Source: Plasmopara viticola (lineage: Eukaryota > Oomycota > Peronosporomycetes > Peronosporales > Peronosporaceae). From it: a stretch of 61,147 nucleotides of DNA. Every line of letters starts with the position of its first letter. Positions within the stretch are counted from its first letter, which is position 1. Below the pieces are notes generated by a model that saw only the letters and a program-made list of their open reading frames with translations, did no database searches and was not told the DNA's origin. Below, piece after piece: positions 33,322 to 44,448 of this stretch. Both the position numbers and the translations under genes were made by a program. Location: NCBI GenBank assembly GCA_001695595.3, contig MBPM02000214.1, positions 1 through 61,147 of the forward strand, given 5' to 3'.

Positions 33322-35089
33322 TTACTGAGTAGTATTGATTAATAAACGATTTACTTGTTTCAAGCATACCACATGATCTAACCATGTACGATAGTAACAG
33401 TAACGCGAAGTAGCTTGCGAATTATGCAATTCATTACTTAAAATACCATATAATAATAAGATCACCACCGACACGTGGTTTTCCCCTTTGTTTGGCTTAA
33501 AGTAGTCTTTGAAGAACTTCGGGTTCTTGGTCCACAACAACGGAAGCATGTGCAAATAGCCTTCCGGGTGTCTATGTTCATCGAGCGTCACACCTTCCGC
33601 GCCGCTTCTATCCAAACACACGTGTTTCAGTGAGATCGACCCAGCAAACGAACACTTATATAACCCACCGTCCACGATAATGTGATTGAAGTCGCTATGG
33701 CAAACTTCCGGAGATGTTCGTATAGCCAAGAAATAGCAATATCATCTTTTCTTCCAGTGTAAACCCTCCTGACGAGAAGTCATCGAAGCTATAATCTTTC
33801 GACACCCATCTTTGGGTAAACGCCTTTGCTCTGGCCAACTGAGCTTGATGGTACAAAGAGCGCCTTAAAGGTTGCAGTATTGACCTGCTTGGAAAACGAA
33901 GTGCCTTACCATCCAGCTCGCCAAGTGTTGTGAGCGCATTAAACCGCGGCGCATTTGGAGCGTAGATTGGACTTGTGCTTGCCCCCAATATGCTGATACA
34001 AATCCGCCTCCAAGTACATCCCATTGCTCTTGGGTCAAGCTGTCCACGAGCAGCTGTGCGTCTAGATCGTTGGATTGAAATTGTCTAATGTGAACAGATC
34101 GTGCTTGTCGACAAGGAACGTAATGTCGAGATCATCGAAGGCGCTTGCGATCGGCCCGAACAACAGCAATCCGTTATTCACAAAGTCAATATTCTCGATT
34201 TGCACAAAATTACCTTTGAAGCGATCGTGTTTTCGTCGGAAAAGATGAGATGCAATCGCAACAAGACTCGGTAGACCAACATTCATCACCATGCAAAGAG
34301 CATCGAGTCCCCGTTCTTATTTTTCCCACGATCGCATTTGAAGTCCTTCGCCAATTGCTGCTTCAGCTTTTGAGTTCTCGAATCCGTGGTACTGGGAACG
34401 TTCAAGAACGTGCGTTTAAACAACGTGGCAGCAATTGCTGCGTATAGAGAGGAAGTGTGGTCTTTGGCCGAAATCACCACCAGCACGTGGATTTCCCCTT
34501 CGTTTGGCTCAAATCTCTCCCCAAAGTTCGTAAAGTTCTTGATCCACAACGAACGGATCCTTGTGCGTAATGAATCCGTCGTATGACAAATAGTAGTCCG
34601 GGTAATAGCCAAAGGCTTTGCCACCGTATCCTTTGCCGTAACTATAGTAGTCATTGCCGTTGCCGTAGTTGTCATTGTCGTGGCCGTAGTGGTCGTTGCC
34701 GTGACCGTAGAAGTCGTTGCCGTGGCCGTGGTACTCATGGCTGTAGTCGTCGTAGTCCTTGCCGTATTTGCTGTAGCCGCTGCGTTCCTTGTGCACGAAG
34801 CTCTCGTGACTGTGGTCGTCAACCTTGCAGGCGTAAGCATCGTGGCCGTAGTCCTTGTAATCATAGTCGTCTTTGCCGTTGCTGTAGTCTGTTGACTCGG
34901 TGGCCTGGAATTCCTCGTCTTCCAGGCGCCGACGATAGTGCAATGCCCATGTCGTGGTGTCTTTTGCGGTGGTCACAATCGCGCTAGGAGCCAAGGAGCG
35001 ATTCCCGCTTGAGTATCTCGGGCATCAATCGATTGCAGGATGGAGGCACTGACGTCTAGGCTTAGCACTGCAAGCATATTAAACTGCAT
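33322..35089 (-). pseudogene. secreted HGY-rich / CRN-like chimeric pseudogene, unit 3 minus copy
   Basis: Near-identical to the unit 2 minus copy, with the same 161-codon HGY-rich frame at 34509-34994 and the same frame breaks before and after it. Confidence 0.55.
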
Positions 35090-35662
35090 CTTGGCCGCGC
35101 AGTTGCTTGACTTAAATGGATGTATCTGCTGGCTGTCGAATGCTGAGAAGAAGGCGAAATGAAAAGTGAGAGAGCGAGAAATGATCAAATGCTGATTATT
35201 GATGTGTTCGCAGACGCTTTTATCATCAGTCTCTTTCAGTTTTTAAAGAAAGCTTTGTATATAAAGTGGCACGGCAAGAGAATTTGCTAGAGAATAAGTT
35301 TTCCGAGGTGTCAAGAATGGGGACAGCCAGCTGATCATCTGTTTTACTTTTCTATGCAATCATAATTAAGGTACCCTTGTCAATCGGCTTTTAGAAATAT
35401 GTCCTTCTCTTGCAAATTCTTTTGCATTGGCACTTCGGTCAATCGTCATATACAAAGCTCTCTCAAGATACTGAAGAGACTCGAGAGTTATTACGCTTGC
35501 CGTACAGTTCGCAAGAGATTCGCAAGAGACTATTCTTGCCGTGTCACATCAAATAGGAAGCGCTCTTAAGATATTGCGCTCTCTCGCTTTTCATTTGCCT
35601 TCTTCTCAGCAATCGACGACTAGCAAATACATCCATTCAAGTCAAGCAACTGCGCGGCCAAG
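35090..35662. promoter_or_regulatory. divergent intergenic region, unit 3
   Basis: Copy of the unit 1 region. One base is missing in the ACTGAAAGAGAC run near 35472 (ACTGAAGAGAC). Confidence 0.4.
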
Positions 35663-37188
35663 ATGCAGTTTAATATGCTTGCAGTGCTAAGCCTATACGT
35701 CAGTGCCTCCATCCTGCAATCGATTGATGCCCGAGGTGCTCCAGCGGGAATCGCTCCTTGGCTCCTTCGGGGACTACAGACACCACCCGCTTAAGCGCGA
35801 TTGTGACCACCGCAAAAGACACCACGACATGGGCATTGCACTATCGTCGGCGCCTGAAAGACGATAAATCCCAGGCCACCGAGTCAACAGACTACAGCTA
35901 CGGCAAAGACGACTATAATCACAAAAACCACGGTCACGATGCTTACGCCTGCAAGGACGACGACCACAGCCACGAGAGCTTCGTGCACAAGGAACGCAGC
36001 GGCTACAGCAAATACGGCAAGGACTACGACGACTACAGCCATGAGTACCACGGCCACGGCAACGACTTCTACGGCCACGGCAACGACCACTACGGCCACG
36101 ACAATGACAACTACGGCAACGGCAATGACTACTATGGTTACAGCAAAGGATAAGGTCGCAAAGCCTTTGGCTATTACCCGGACTACTATTCGTCATACGA
36201 CGGATTCATTACGCACAAGGATCCGTTCGTTGTGGATCAAGAACCCTACGAACTTTGGAGAGAGATTTGAGCCAAACGAAGGGGAAATCCACGTGCTGGT
36301 GGTGATTCCGGCCAAAGACCACACTTCCTCTCTATACGCAGCAATTGCTGCCACGTTTTTAAACGCACGTTCTTGAACGTTCCCAGTACCACGGATTCGA
36401 GAACTCAGAAGCTGAAGCAGCAATTGGTGAAGGACTTCAAATGTGATTGTGGGAAAAATTAGAACGGCGACTCGATGCTCTTTGCATGGTGATGAATGTT
36501 GATCTAGCGAGTCCTGTTGTGATTGCATCCCATCTCTTCCGACGAAAACACGATCGCTTCTAAGGTAATTTTGTGCAAATCGAGAATATTGACGTTGTGA
36601 ATAACGGATTGCTGTTGTTCGGGCCGATCGCAAGCGCCTTCGGTGATCTCGACATTACGTTCCTTGTCGACAAGCACGATCTGTTCACATTAGACAATTT
36701 CAATCCAACGATCTAGACGCACAGCTGCTCGTGGACAGCTTGACCCAAGAGCAATGGGATGTACTTGGAGGCGGATTTGTATCAGCATATTGGGGGGCAA
36801 GCACAAGTCCAATCTACGCTCCAAATGCGCCGCGGTTTAATGCGCTCACAACACTTGGCGAGCTGGATGGTAAGGCACTTCGTTTTCCAAGCAGGTCAAT
36901 ACTGCAACCTTTAAGGCGCTGTTTGTACCATCAAGCTCAGTTGGCCAGAACAAAGGCGATTGCGCGAAGGATGGGTGTCGAAAGTTTTTTGCTTCGATGA
37001 CTTCTCGTCAAAAGGTTTCACACTGGAAGAAAAGATGAAATTGCTATTTCTTGGCTATACGAACATCTCCAGAAGTTTGCCACAGCGACTTCAATCACAT
37101 TATCGTGGACGGTGGGTGATATAACTGTTCGTTTGCTGGGTCGATCTCATTGGAACACGTGTGGTTGAATGGAAGCCTGTGACGCTCG
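35663..37188 (+). pseudogene. secreted HGY-rich / CRN-like chimeric pseudogene, unit 3 plus copy
   Basis: As the unit 1 and 2 plus copies, with one more lesion: ACGTTGTTTAAACG has become ACGTTTTTAAACG at about 36353, which shifts the CRN frame and ends it at 36376. Confidence 0.55.
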
Positions 37189-37307
37189 TTCGTTCTAATC
37201 ACCTGTATGATCTGATATCCTGTTAGAGAAGAAGAGCCTCGATAATAACAGAATCTCGACAAGCAGCTAACAGGTTTCAGCTAAAGAGAAGACAAAAAAA
37301 ACAGTAG

Positions 37308-37604
37308 TTAATTCTTATGCCGTGACTTATCGTTGAATGATGGATATTTATTCTTGTAAGAAACATATTTAAACCTTCAATTGAAGTATTGCTTATCGTT
37401 TTCAACAATCCACTTAACGGACTTGTTTTCATGTTTGACCCGACGCACGATATAGCTATCGTCTCCAGCTTGGAACTTGCTGTCTAAAAAGCGCCGGATA
37501 TTCGAGTCTTCCAATTGTTCGTTGTATAACCATCGACAGTACGAGGCATTTTCCTTATAGACTTCCTCAGGAGATTTCCTTTAATATTTTCCAAATTCAG
37601 ACAT
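37308..37604 (-). pseudogene. ExoX-C-like gene, early stop, unit 3
   Basis: Copy of 17191-17487 with the same TAA at codon 8. Confidence 0.55.
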
Positions 37605-37616
37605 TTTTTATAGTAT

Positions 37617-37937
37617 TGTATTGTATTACGTTATCGCGTTGCCAAGTTATGCACGTGCTAGGCTCAGTCTGGCTAGTCCACGGCATGGAGTGGTGTCCGC
37701 ATACGTCGGATCTCGTTCGGCGGGCAGTGTAGCCAGCACCGAGGTCGTGAGGGTCTTCCATTATTTTGTTTAACTCTGACTTGGTAAGAGCCCAGGTGGC
37801 ACCCTGGTGCTGGAGACCGTCACGTCGAGGGTGAGACTCGTTAGAGACTCGCAGATGCCCGAGAGCACCTGCCCGAAGCGCGCGAGCATTTAGCCCCCGC
37901 GCTTGGAAGGAGGGCGTCACCCCAACCTTTTCCGAAG
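37617..37937 (-). mobile_element. LINE-derived short element, unit 3
   Basis: Copy of 17500-17820 with the same flanks. Confidence 0.75.
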
Positions 37938-38392
37938 CATTTTTTGTAGTATATGTTATAGAAGATAATTCAGGATCACAATTTAATTAACTCACGACTG
38001 ATTCATATTTGTAATTCTGTTACGAAAAGATACTGTAATTATTTTATCGCGTAGTGGTAGCTATTTGCTGACATTTATGTTACATCCAGATAAGAAAAGA
38101 CCAACCACCTGACTTAACAAATGTTGTGTTGATTTTCTGCGTCCGTAATTATGTTGATGATTCAAATTGGTATGGTTTTGTGCTTTAGTGTTTTCTACCC
38201 ATTGATGCCCTAGGATGGGGCTTGTCAAAATTGATTTTTTTTTCTGTTTCTAATAGTGTAGGGATGGGGGTCAAGGAGTGTGTAAAGAGAGCTAAATAAG
38301 TTATAGTGCACATGTCGCTTTATCATCATATACTTTCATCGTGCATTGGACTCGTCTTCAGAAGACGTTCAAAATTCAGCTCACGATCTTAA

Positions 38393-39000
38393 ATGCAAAA
38401 GACTGCTTCCAACACGGTAAATTTACTTGAGGACGACGCCACAACCGCTTCTATTGTAGGCTACACAACTGTTGAATCCAAAGATGGTCTTAACAGCAAC
38501 AAATTTAACATTTGAATGGTGTTTTGTAATTTGATCATACAGCATACGGCTAGACGACTTCACTCGACTATATGGTCTCGGTTGACCGTATTATACAGTC
38601 ATCTATGGCCATGCTGTTTACAGTCGCTAATTTCAATGAATACTATACGTCACATTATTCTTGACAACAATTGAGAATTAGACTTTATCTGCTGCTATGC
38701 AATTCCTTCTCAGTGCGAACAGACACGGAATTTGTTGTACTGCAAACCTTAAATTTTTTGACTAACTACCATCATCGAACTGCTCAAGTTTTGATCGGCG
38801 TTATCAGCTTTTATTGTGTCGAAACTACAGTCAGCAAGTCAGCGTCAAATATATGCTGTTTGCGTATTTCGCACGAACATATCAAATAGTTTGATAGTAC
38901 TCACTCTAGGGGCTAATTTGCTTTGGGATACTTAGGATCGGTACTAGTCATGGGATTATGACTTTGAGTGATTTTAGAAAAGCTTGAATCGTCATTAGTC
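38393..39000 (+). pseudogene. decayed unknown coding blocks 5' of MSKLKVPP, unit 3
   Basis: The MQKTASNTVNL frame from ATG 38393 stops after 40 codons, as in units 1 and 2. The rest shows no clear gene. Confidence 0.3.
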
Positions 39001-39456
39001 ATGTCGAAGCTCAAAGTCCCGCCGGTGCGCATGGCGACTCCGGGAACCCGGCTACACTGTGGCCCTACGGGGCTCAATGAGGCTATTTTGTCATTAAACT
39101 TTCTACGATCAAACAATGAAACCGCAACGACATCTGACAAGCCACTTATGACAACGGGAAGCGTCGACAAGGAGATCAACTTGTGGTGCGTGGGTGAGAT
39201 GGAGGACATCGCAGCCAAGGGCGACTCAGCGCTTGAGTTCATTTCCAGCCTCTCAGGGCACGATCGTAGCCTTGATCGTGTGCTGTTCTCACATGGAAGA
39301 AACATTTTTCTTGACTGTAACAAAAAATCCAATGAAGATGTTTTGGAAAATAGCTCGCCCTGTACTCCAATTAGCCCTCCTTGCTATGTTCAATGCAATA
39401 TAATAAAGCGATTTTTTGTTACGTTATCCATGGTGTCATGGTCAACTTTCCGTTAA
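39001..39456 (+). CDS. unknown protein, MSKLKVPP type, longest copy
   Basis: A 151-codon frame from a true ATG at 39001. Codons to about residue 105 favour G/C at the third position (GAG, ATC, AAG, GGC, CTC), clearly different from the AT-rich flanks, so it looks like a real coding exon. The tail after about residue 125 overlaps sequence that is non-coding in the other copies and may not be native. No signal peptide, transmembrane segment or known domain recognised. It lies exactly across the right edge of the tandem array, so its first half is array-type and its second half diverged-type. It is the least damaged of six copies. Confidence 0.45.
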   Translation: MSKLKVPPVRMATPGTRLHCGPTGLNEAILSLNFLRSNNETATTSDKPLMTTGSVDKEINLWCVGEMEDIAAKGDSALEFISSLSGHDRSLDRVLFSHGRNIFLDCNKKSNEDVLENSSPCTPISPPCYVQCNIIKRFFVTLSMVSWSTFR

Positions 39457-40683
39457 AGTCGAAATGGTGCTCTGATTCTTGACGCCCAAAAGTCGTCCAT
39501 GTCGTCATTATGCATTCTCTTGCCTTCATATAGAAGACGCTTGTAGCCTACGACCACTGTATTCAGCACTCGAAGGCATCGATTGTTGAGTTCAAAGAGC
39601 CGATGCGATACCAATAGTCAATCGCTGATGATACTGGTAGTCTATTGGCTAGAAGGAAAACTGGGTCACAAACGATCGATCGATCAGATACTTAGCGTCA
39701 TTTGACACACTCAATTTGATGCGCGGTCAAAATTAGTGTGATCTGACCGTATCAAGATTATGGGAAGACCAAACACATATAACCAGGTCGGTGGCCCGAT
39801 CCATTCCAACTTTTAGCAACATACGATCGTATGAAGCACAATGTAATCGGCTTGATGGGTTCTTATTAATTGCGCAACTATGGCTCACGTATTAGTTGGA
39901 GTATGATCTACTTGCGTAGTAGGTCAGCCGCGTTCTATTCACAATTTTTATCATCCATCAACAACCACTAAAGTCAGTACGCGTCCGAACAAGCACAATA
40001 GTTATAAGACAAAGCATATAAGTATTTTGTGCTACACTCGATCCGGTATAGCGCCCGATTCGCACCCACTTCTATAGAAGATTCAGGTTGGGTGTTCATT
40101 TTGAAAGGATCGTAAGGAAACTAAAAAAAAAGGCTCAAGCATTAAAGTTCTATCAACCACACGATTGGCCAATGTTCTTGTGGTAAACAAATGTTTTGTC
40201 CCACACAGACACCGTAAGCTACATGTCGACCCAGAGTTGAGCTTGGGCGGAAAACATGGCCGCGCTCTACCTGCTATCGGGAGTAGTCAAGTCCCAATAT
40301 AGCAAGGGGGCTTATAGCGACACAGTAGCTAATTAGTCAATTGCGCACACCGCGCGCAGTCTAAAATAGACTTTGTCTCAGCGCACACCACCTATCCTAC
40401 GACCTGTCAGGTCGGATCAAACAGCGGACCAAGCTTAAGAAATTAACGACGAGAACATAAAGAAAAACTTCATTTAATTCCTTTCACGAAGCTTAGACCT
40501 TCTTTCCTGTCGGGGTTCAATGTGAGATTACAGCCTCGAAAAGTTTACAAGATCCGATATATTACACTGTTGTGGGCCTGAATACTCGAATTGTACCAAT
40601 AGCGTCACTCAAATGGAGAGATGCAGAACAAATTATAAGATGGTCTGGACAAAGCATCAAAGAAGGATTGTTGACGATGCTGT
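39457..40683 (+). pseudogene. decayed unknown coding blocks, diverged copy right of the array
   Basis: Same order as 9128-10508 but with many substitutions. A 73-codon frame at 40613-40834 crosses the boundary into segment B and is a chance frame. No intact gene. Confidence 0.3.
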
Positions 40684-43031
40684 TTTAAGCGCTCATCAAT
40701 TTGAGCATCTGAACGTACTTGAGCTCCTCAGAAAGGACACCTTCGACCTTTTACCAAAAAGGAGAGCATTGAAACGTATGGTATACAATTTAGAAAGTAT
40801 TTGCTATATGTATCACAAATGGTTCCGCCACTAGCTTCTCCTTGCTCCAACTCCAGCAAGAGAGAAATCCATGCTTTACATTGTCCAATACCGACTTAAA
40901 AGGTCTGCCGCTTCCAAATACGCCGCTACTCTAGACACAAATGCATTGTTCGCTGGCCATAACAGTGGTGTAAAGGAACCACAGAAGATACCTTGCGCGT
41001 AGCAAACTATTTACAGAATGTCAGTAATGATATCACTGTTAGACAGCCAATATGAAAAAGCGGTATCGACAGTACCCCAAGATGCGCGTATCTCAAACCT
41101 CTCGATGCCTGTAGTAATTCGCTGAGGGTGATTATCGTGCCCGGTTCTCAAGCTACTTACAGCAAATTAAGCGACACCTCGTAGTCTTTATACTGCTTCC
41201 GTAAAATATGGGTTGAGTGCAGCTTTGAAAGAATCGATTTCTTTGTCAAATAAGCTGGCTGGAACAACATTCTTCCTGGGGATTAATATGAAGTCGTAAA
41301 GCTATATTTGCCGTAACACAAACTACACGGCTTTCATCGTACCGTAAGGTGTATGGTCCATACCGACCGGCCAATGTATGTTTGGACAGGAAGTGTAGAA
41401 CACAAAACGCAGCTTAGCTTCTACCTTGTCAGCGATTCATCATACAATTTTTTTCGTATCAACCATCATAGTGGACTGTGACTTAGCACTATCGACGTCT
41501 AACACACAACACGTCCGACAAACGTGTGGCTAGGCTGCTACTCGATAAAAAGCAGAGCTTGCGACTCCAATGTGACCATGATGAGCGACACCTGCCATCA
41601 TTTACAGTATACAATTTCCGATATTAGCAATGAGTTATGGTAGCACAAAACGTTGCGAGCGTTACTTTGAGAAGTGACAGAATGGCAAGCGCCAGCGTGA
41701 TGATAAGTTGTACAGAAATATAATTCTTACGTTTGGTGCAAGACTCGAACGACAAATGGTTCGAGTGCGTTATGCTTGATCATTGAGTGGAGGCTTATTG
41801 AGCAACTTCGTTTCGTTGCAAGCTTTAACACCTTAGCGAAAACATGTTAAGTCCAGATGCGAGTAAGCAAGTCCTTACTAAAAAGCTAGCTTCAAGACAT
41901 TTTATTTAAATGACTGCAATACTAAGCCGCAATGTTTTTTAAGCTTTACTGGCATCAATGCGAGCAAAAAAGTAGACATATTCAATCACTGACAGTGCTA
42001 CGACGCAAGCTATTCTGATGCAGAAATTTTTTTTTAGCTTAGCGAACTCCAGAGTATAGCAATGCCATCGCCATCAAAAGTACTAGCTCGTCTGCTCGAG
42101 AATGTTGTCGTGCTTGAATTTCATCGACAAAAAGATCGACTGCTAGTTCCAACAGAACCAATTATGAGGCAAAGTTGAACCGAAGCGTGCTAAAAAAAAC
42201 TTTTTTCACTATGGTATTGCTCAAACGCAGCTGCACTGATTTGATGCAATCAGTGCATGTATGAAGTCGCTCCCTTTTACTGAGTGGTGGATGCAGACGG
42301 GAGCAAGCTTGACCATCACACGCACGACGAGGTACCAGACGACAAGATAGATGTCTGACGAAAGAAAAGTAGAACAGCTATGCGAACATTCGTATAATTA
42401 GGCTTTGCCTTCGCATAGGGATAAAGGCGAACGGAGATGCGTGTAATCACTTTACTTTCCTTTTAAACAAAGGAAGAAGAATGGATGGTCTTCAACTGTG
42501 GTCTCTACTGCACACATTAACCGGCTGTGGATGATGCATTGTTCTACACAAACTAAATGATGAGTTTTAAAGAGCAAGTGTTACCTTCATCATGATCTAT
42601 TTGGACACTTCGAGCCTGGATAGCTTATTAAGGAAATTCATCCCTGACATTTGACGTACCAAGAAAAATGTTTTGTGAGGCATGTTCTAATCTAAACTAT
42701 TACTTTTCGATCAACATATACAAACCGTTTAGCAGACTTGAAAGTGCTGTTTTTGGGTCGATTTTCTATCGACAAGCTCCTTTAGCTACGTCACAATTAA
42801 ATGCATAGTTTCTCACGGTAAACAAACGTACATCTTCTTACCTTACAACGGCCATATTGTCGATCAGTATTGTAAACATCGTGACACAGTATTATGAGGA
42901 TTTGATCACGACTGTACGCGTAGATGACGCTGCTTAAACTCGTGCTTAATTCGTGCCTATTCAACAAGATGTTAAAAGCGTCCGGTTTATATGCACACGA
43001 CAAAAAGCATCAAATTGGTGCAAATGATAGT
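40684..43031. repeat. left arm of palindrome P2 (segment B copy)
   Basis: Reverse complement of 46533-48750 and direct copy of segment B. The part from about 41820 to 42700 is much closer to the tandem units, including TACCAG shared with unit 3, than 40684-41800 is. This suggests a gene-conversion tract. The inner end stops at GCAAATGATAGT, directly at the LINE fragment. Confidence 0.8.
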
Positions 43032-44176
43032 AATAATGTAATTTATTACGTTATCGCGTTGCCAAGGTATGCACGTGCTAGGCTCAGTCTGGCTAGTCCA
43101 CGGCATAGAGTGGTGTCCGCATACGTCGAGTCTCGTTCGGCGGGCAGTGCATCCAGCACCGAGGTCAAATGGGTCTTCCATTTCTTTCGGTCTTGTGCAA
43201 GGGTACGTACCACTTCGAGGTCTTGTGCTGTCCGGAGTCGAAAGCCGGAGCCACGGGAAACAAGATTGTGGTCGAGTGTCGAGGGGAGCGTGGTGCGGGA
43301 ACGTCCGCGCCATTTTGCTGCGGTGGAGAAGAAGAAGGCACGCATCTGGAGGTCAGCTGGAATGTCGGGATAGCGGCGAAGTACATGGCCAAACAGGCGC
43401 CAGCGAGCTTGTGTCAGTCGTAGTCTCAGCGGCCGCTCATCACAGAGGTCGTCGAGTCTTGCATTCGAAATGGGTCGGGGATAGCGATAGCCAAGAGCGT
43501 AGCGAAGCTGGCGGCGATGGAAACTCTCGAGGCCGTGGAGCTCTGACTTGGAAAGAGCCCAGTTGTACAGCAGAATCGGTAGAACGTAGGTGTTGTACAA
43601 TCGAATGCGTGTCTTGGGTGAGATGAACGTGGGGCGGAGCCAGACGGACCAGAGGCGGTGGAGCGCGAGGGTGGCCAGGGACTTGCGTCGGGATAGATCT
43701 TTAATATCGCCGAGGAGTGTTCCGAGCTTCTTAGTGTGGTGCCAGGTTTCTTCTCGGGATCGGGCGTGTCGAGTGGCGCCCGACGGGTTGCAGTGGCGGC
43801 GGATTTCGGTGACTTCGGTCTTGGCTTCGTTTTTTTTTTTCAGGGTTAGAAGGAAGTCATCAATGCGGTGCTCACCTCTATCGTAGATCTTGGTTTCGCG
43901 GAGGCCAAGGATATCGACGCGGTAGCGCCGGAGATCTTCGGGGAGTGTTACGTGCTTCTTGCGCTTCGAACCTAGAGAATTCACATTAAAGGAGCCAATC
44001 CGGATGCGGTTGGCGCGATTAAGGGCGTGAAAGGGGGTTTGGCCTGGTGCTGGAGACCGTCGCGTCGAGGGTGAGACTCGTTAGAGACCTGCAGATGCCC
44101 GAGAGCACCTGCCCGAAGCGCGCGAGCATTAAGCCCCCGCGCTTGGAAGGAGGGCGTCACCCCAACCTTTTCCGAA
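43032..44176 (-). mobile_element. internally deleted non-LTR retrotransposon (LINE)
   Basis: On the minus strand the 5' end is TTCGGAAAAGGTTGGGG near 44176 and the 3' end is an AT-rich tail (GTAATAAATTACATTATTAC) near 43032. The coding part joins the first about 45 residues of an AP-type endonuclease to the far C-terminal part of a reverse transcriptase. The flanks do not form a target duplication: the left flank is segment B and the right flank is the CRN upstream region. The element therefore sits on a rearrangement junction. Confidence 0.7.
43046..43984 (-). pseudogene. LINE ORF2 remnant: endonuclease start fused to RT C-terminus
   Basis: The frame is open for 312 codons from a GTG at 43984 and continues upstream without ATG to a stop near 44075; just upstream it reads RIRIGSFNVNSL, the usual first strand of LINE AP endonucleases. 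It goes on through YRVDILGLRETKI. Near residue 50 (a poly-lysine AAAAAAAAA run at about 43832) the sequence jumps to the RT thumb and C-terminal region (RIRLYNTYVLPILLYN, ESFHRRQLR, QARWRLFGHVLRR). The endonuclease catalytic residues and the RT FxDD palm motif are absent. It cannot encode an active protein; the long open frame suggests a recent deletion. Confidence 0.7.
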
Positions 44177-44448
44177 AAATAATATGTCATTCTCTTGCAA
44201 ATTTTTTTGCATTGGCACTTCGGTCGATCGTCATATACGAAGCTCTCTCATGATACTGAAAGCGACTCGAGAGTGATTACGCTTGCCGTACAGATTGCAA
44301 GAGACTTGCAAGAGACTATTCTTGCCGTGTCACATCAAATAGGAAGCGCTCTTAAGATATTGCGCTCTCTCACTTTTCATTTCGCCTTCTTCTCAGCAAT
44401 CGACATCTAGCAGATACATCCATTCAATCAAGCAACTGCGCGGCCAAG
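44177..44448 (+). promoter_or_regulatory. upstream region of the single forward CRN-like copy
   Basis: Matches the plus-side half of the divergent spacers (5535-5805). It has the GCAAGAGA repeats and the CTTTTCATTTCGCC initiator-like box near 44376, about 70 bp before ATG 44449. No minus-strand partner gene is present here. Confidence 0.4.

Larger units (their letters stand above)
29153..39197. repeat. tandem unit 3 (about 10.05 kb)
   Basis: Third head-to-tail copy. It lacks 35 bp present in units 1 and 2 (site at about 31098) and has TACCAG inserted at about 32267, a state shared with the palindrome P2 arms but not with units 1 and 2. After 39198 similarity drops sharply, marking the right edge of the near-identical array. 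Confidence 0.9.

Noticed and set aside
9011..39197. Regular repeats suggesting a CRISPR array or a satellite
   Set aside because: The unit is about 10 kb and gene-sized; no short repeat-spacer pattern exists and the sequence is eukaryotic.
43069..43626. 185-codon plus-strand frame and other frames across 42924-43886
   Set aside because: Shadows of the minus-strand LINE coding frame, which has clear RT C-terminal motifs.
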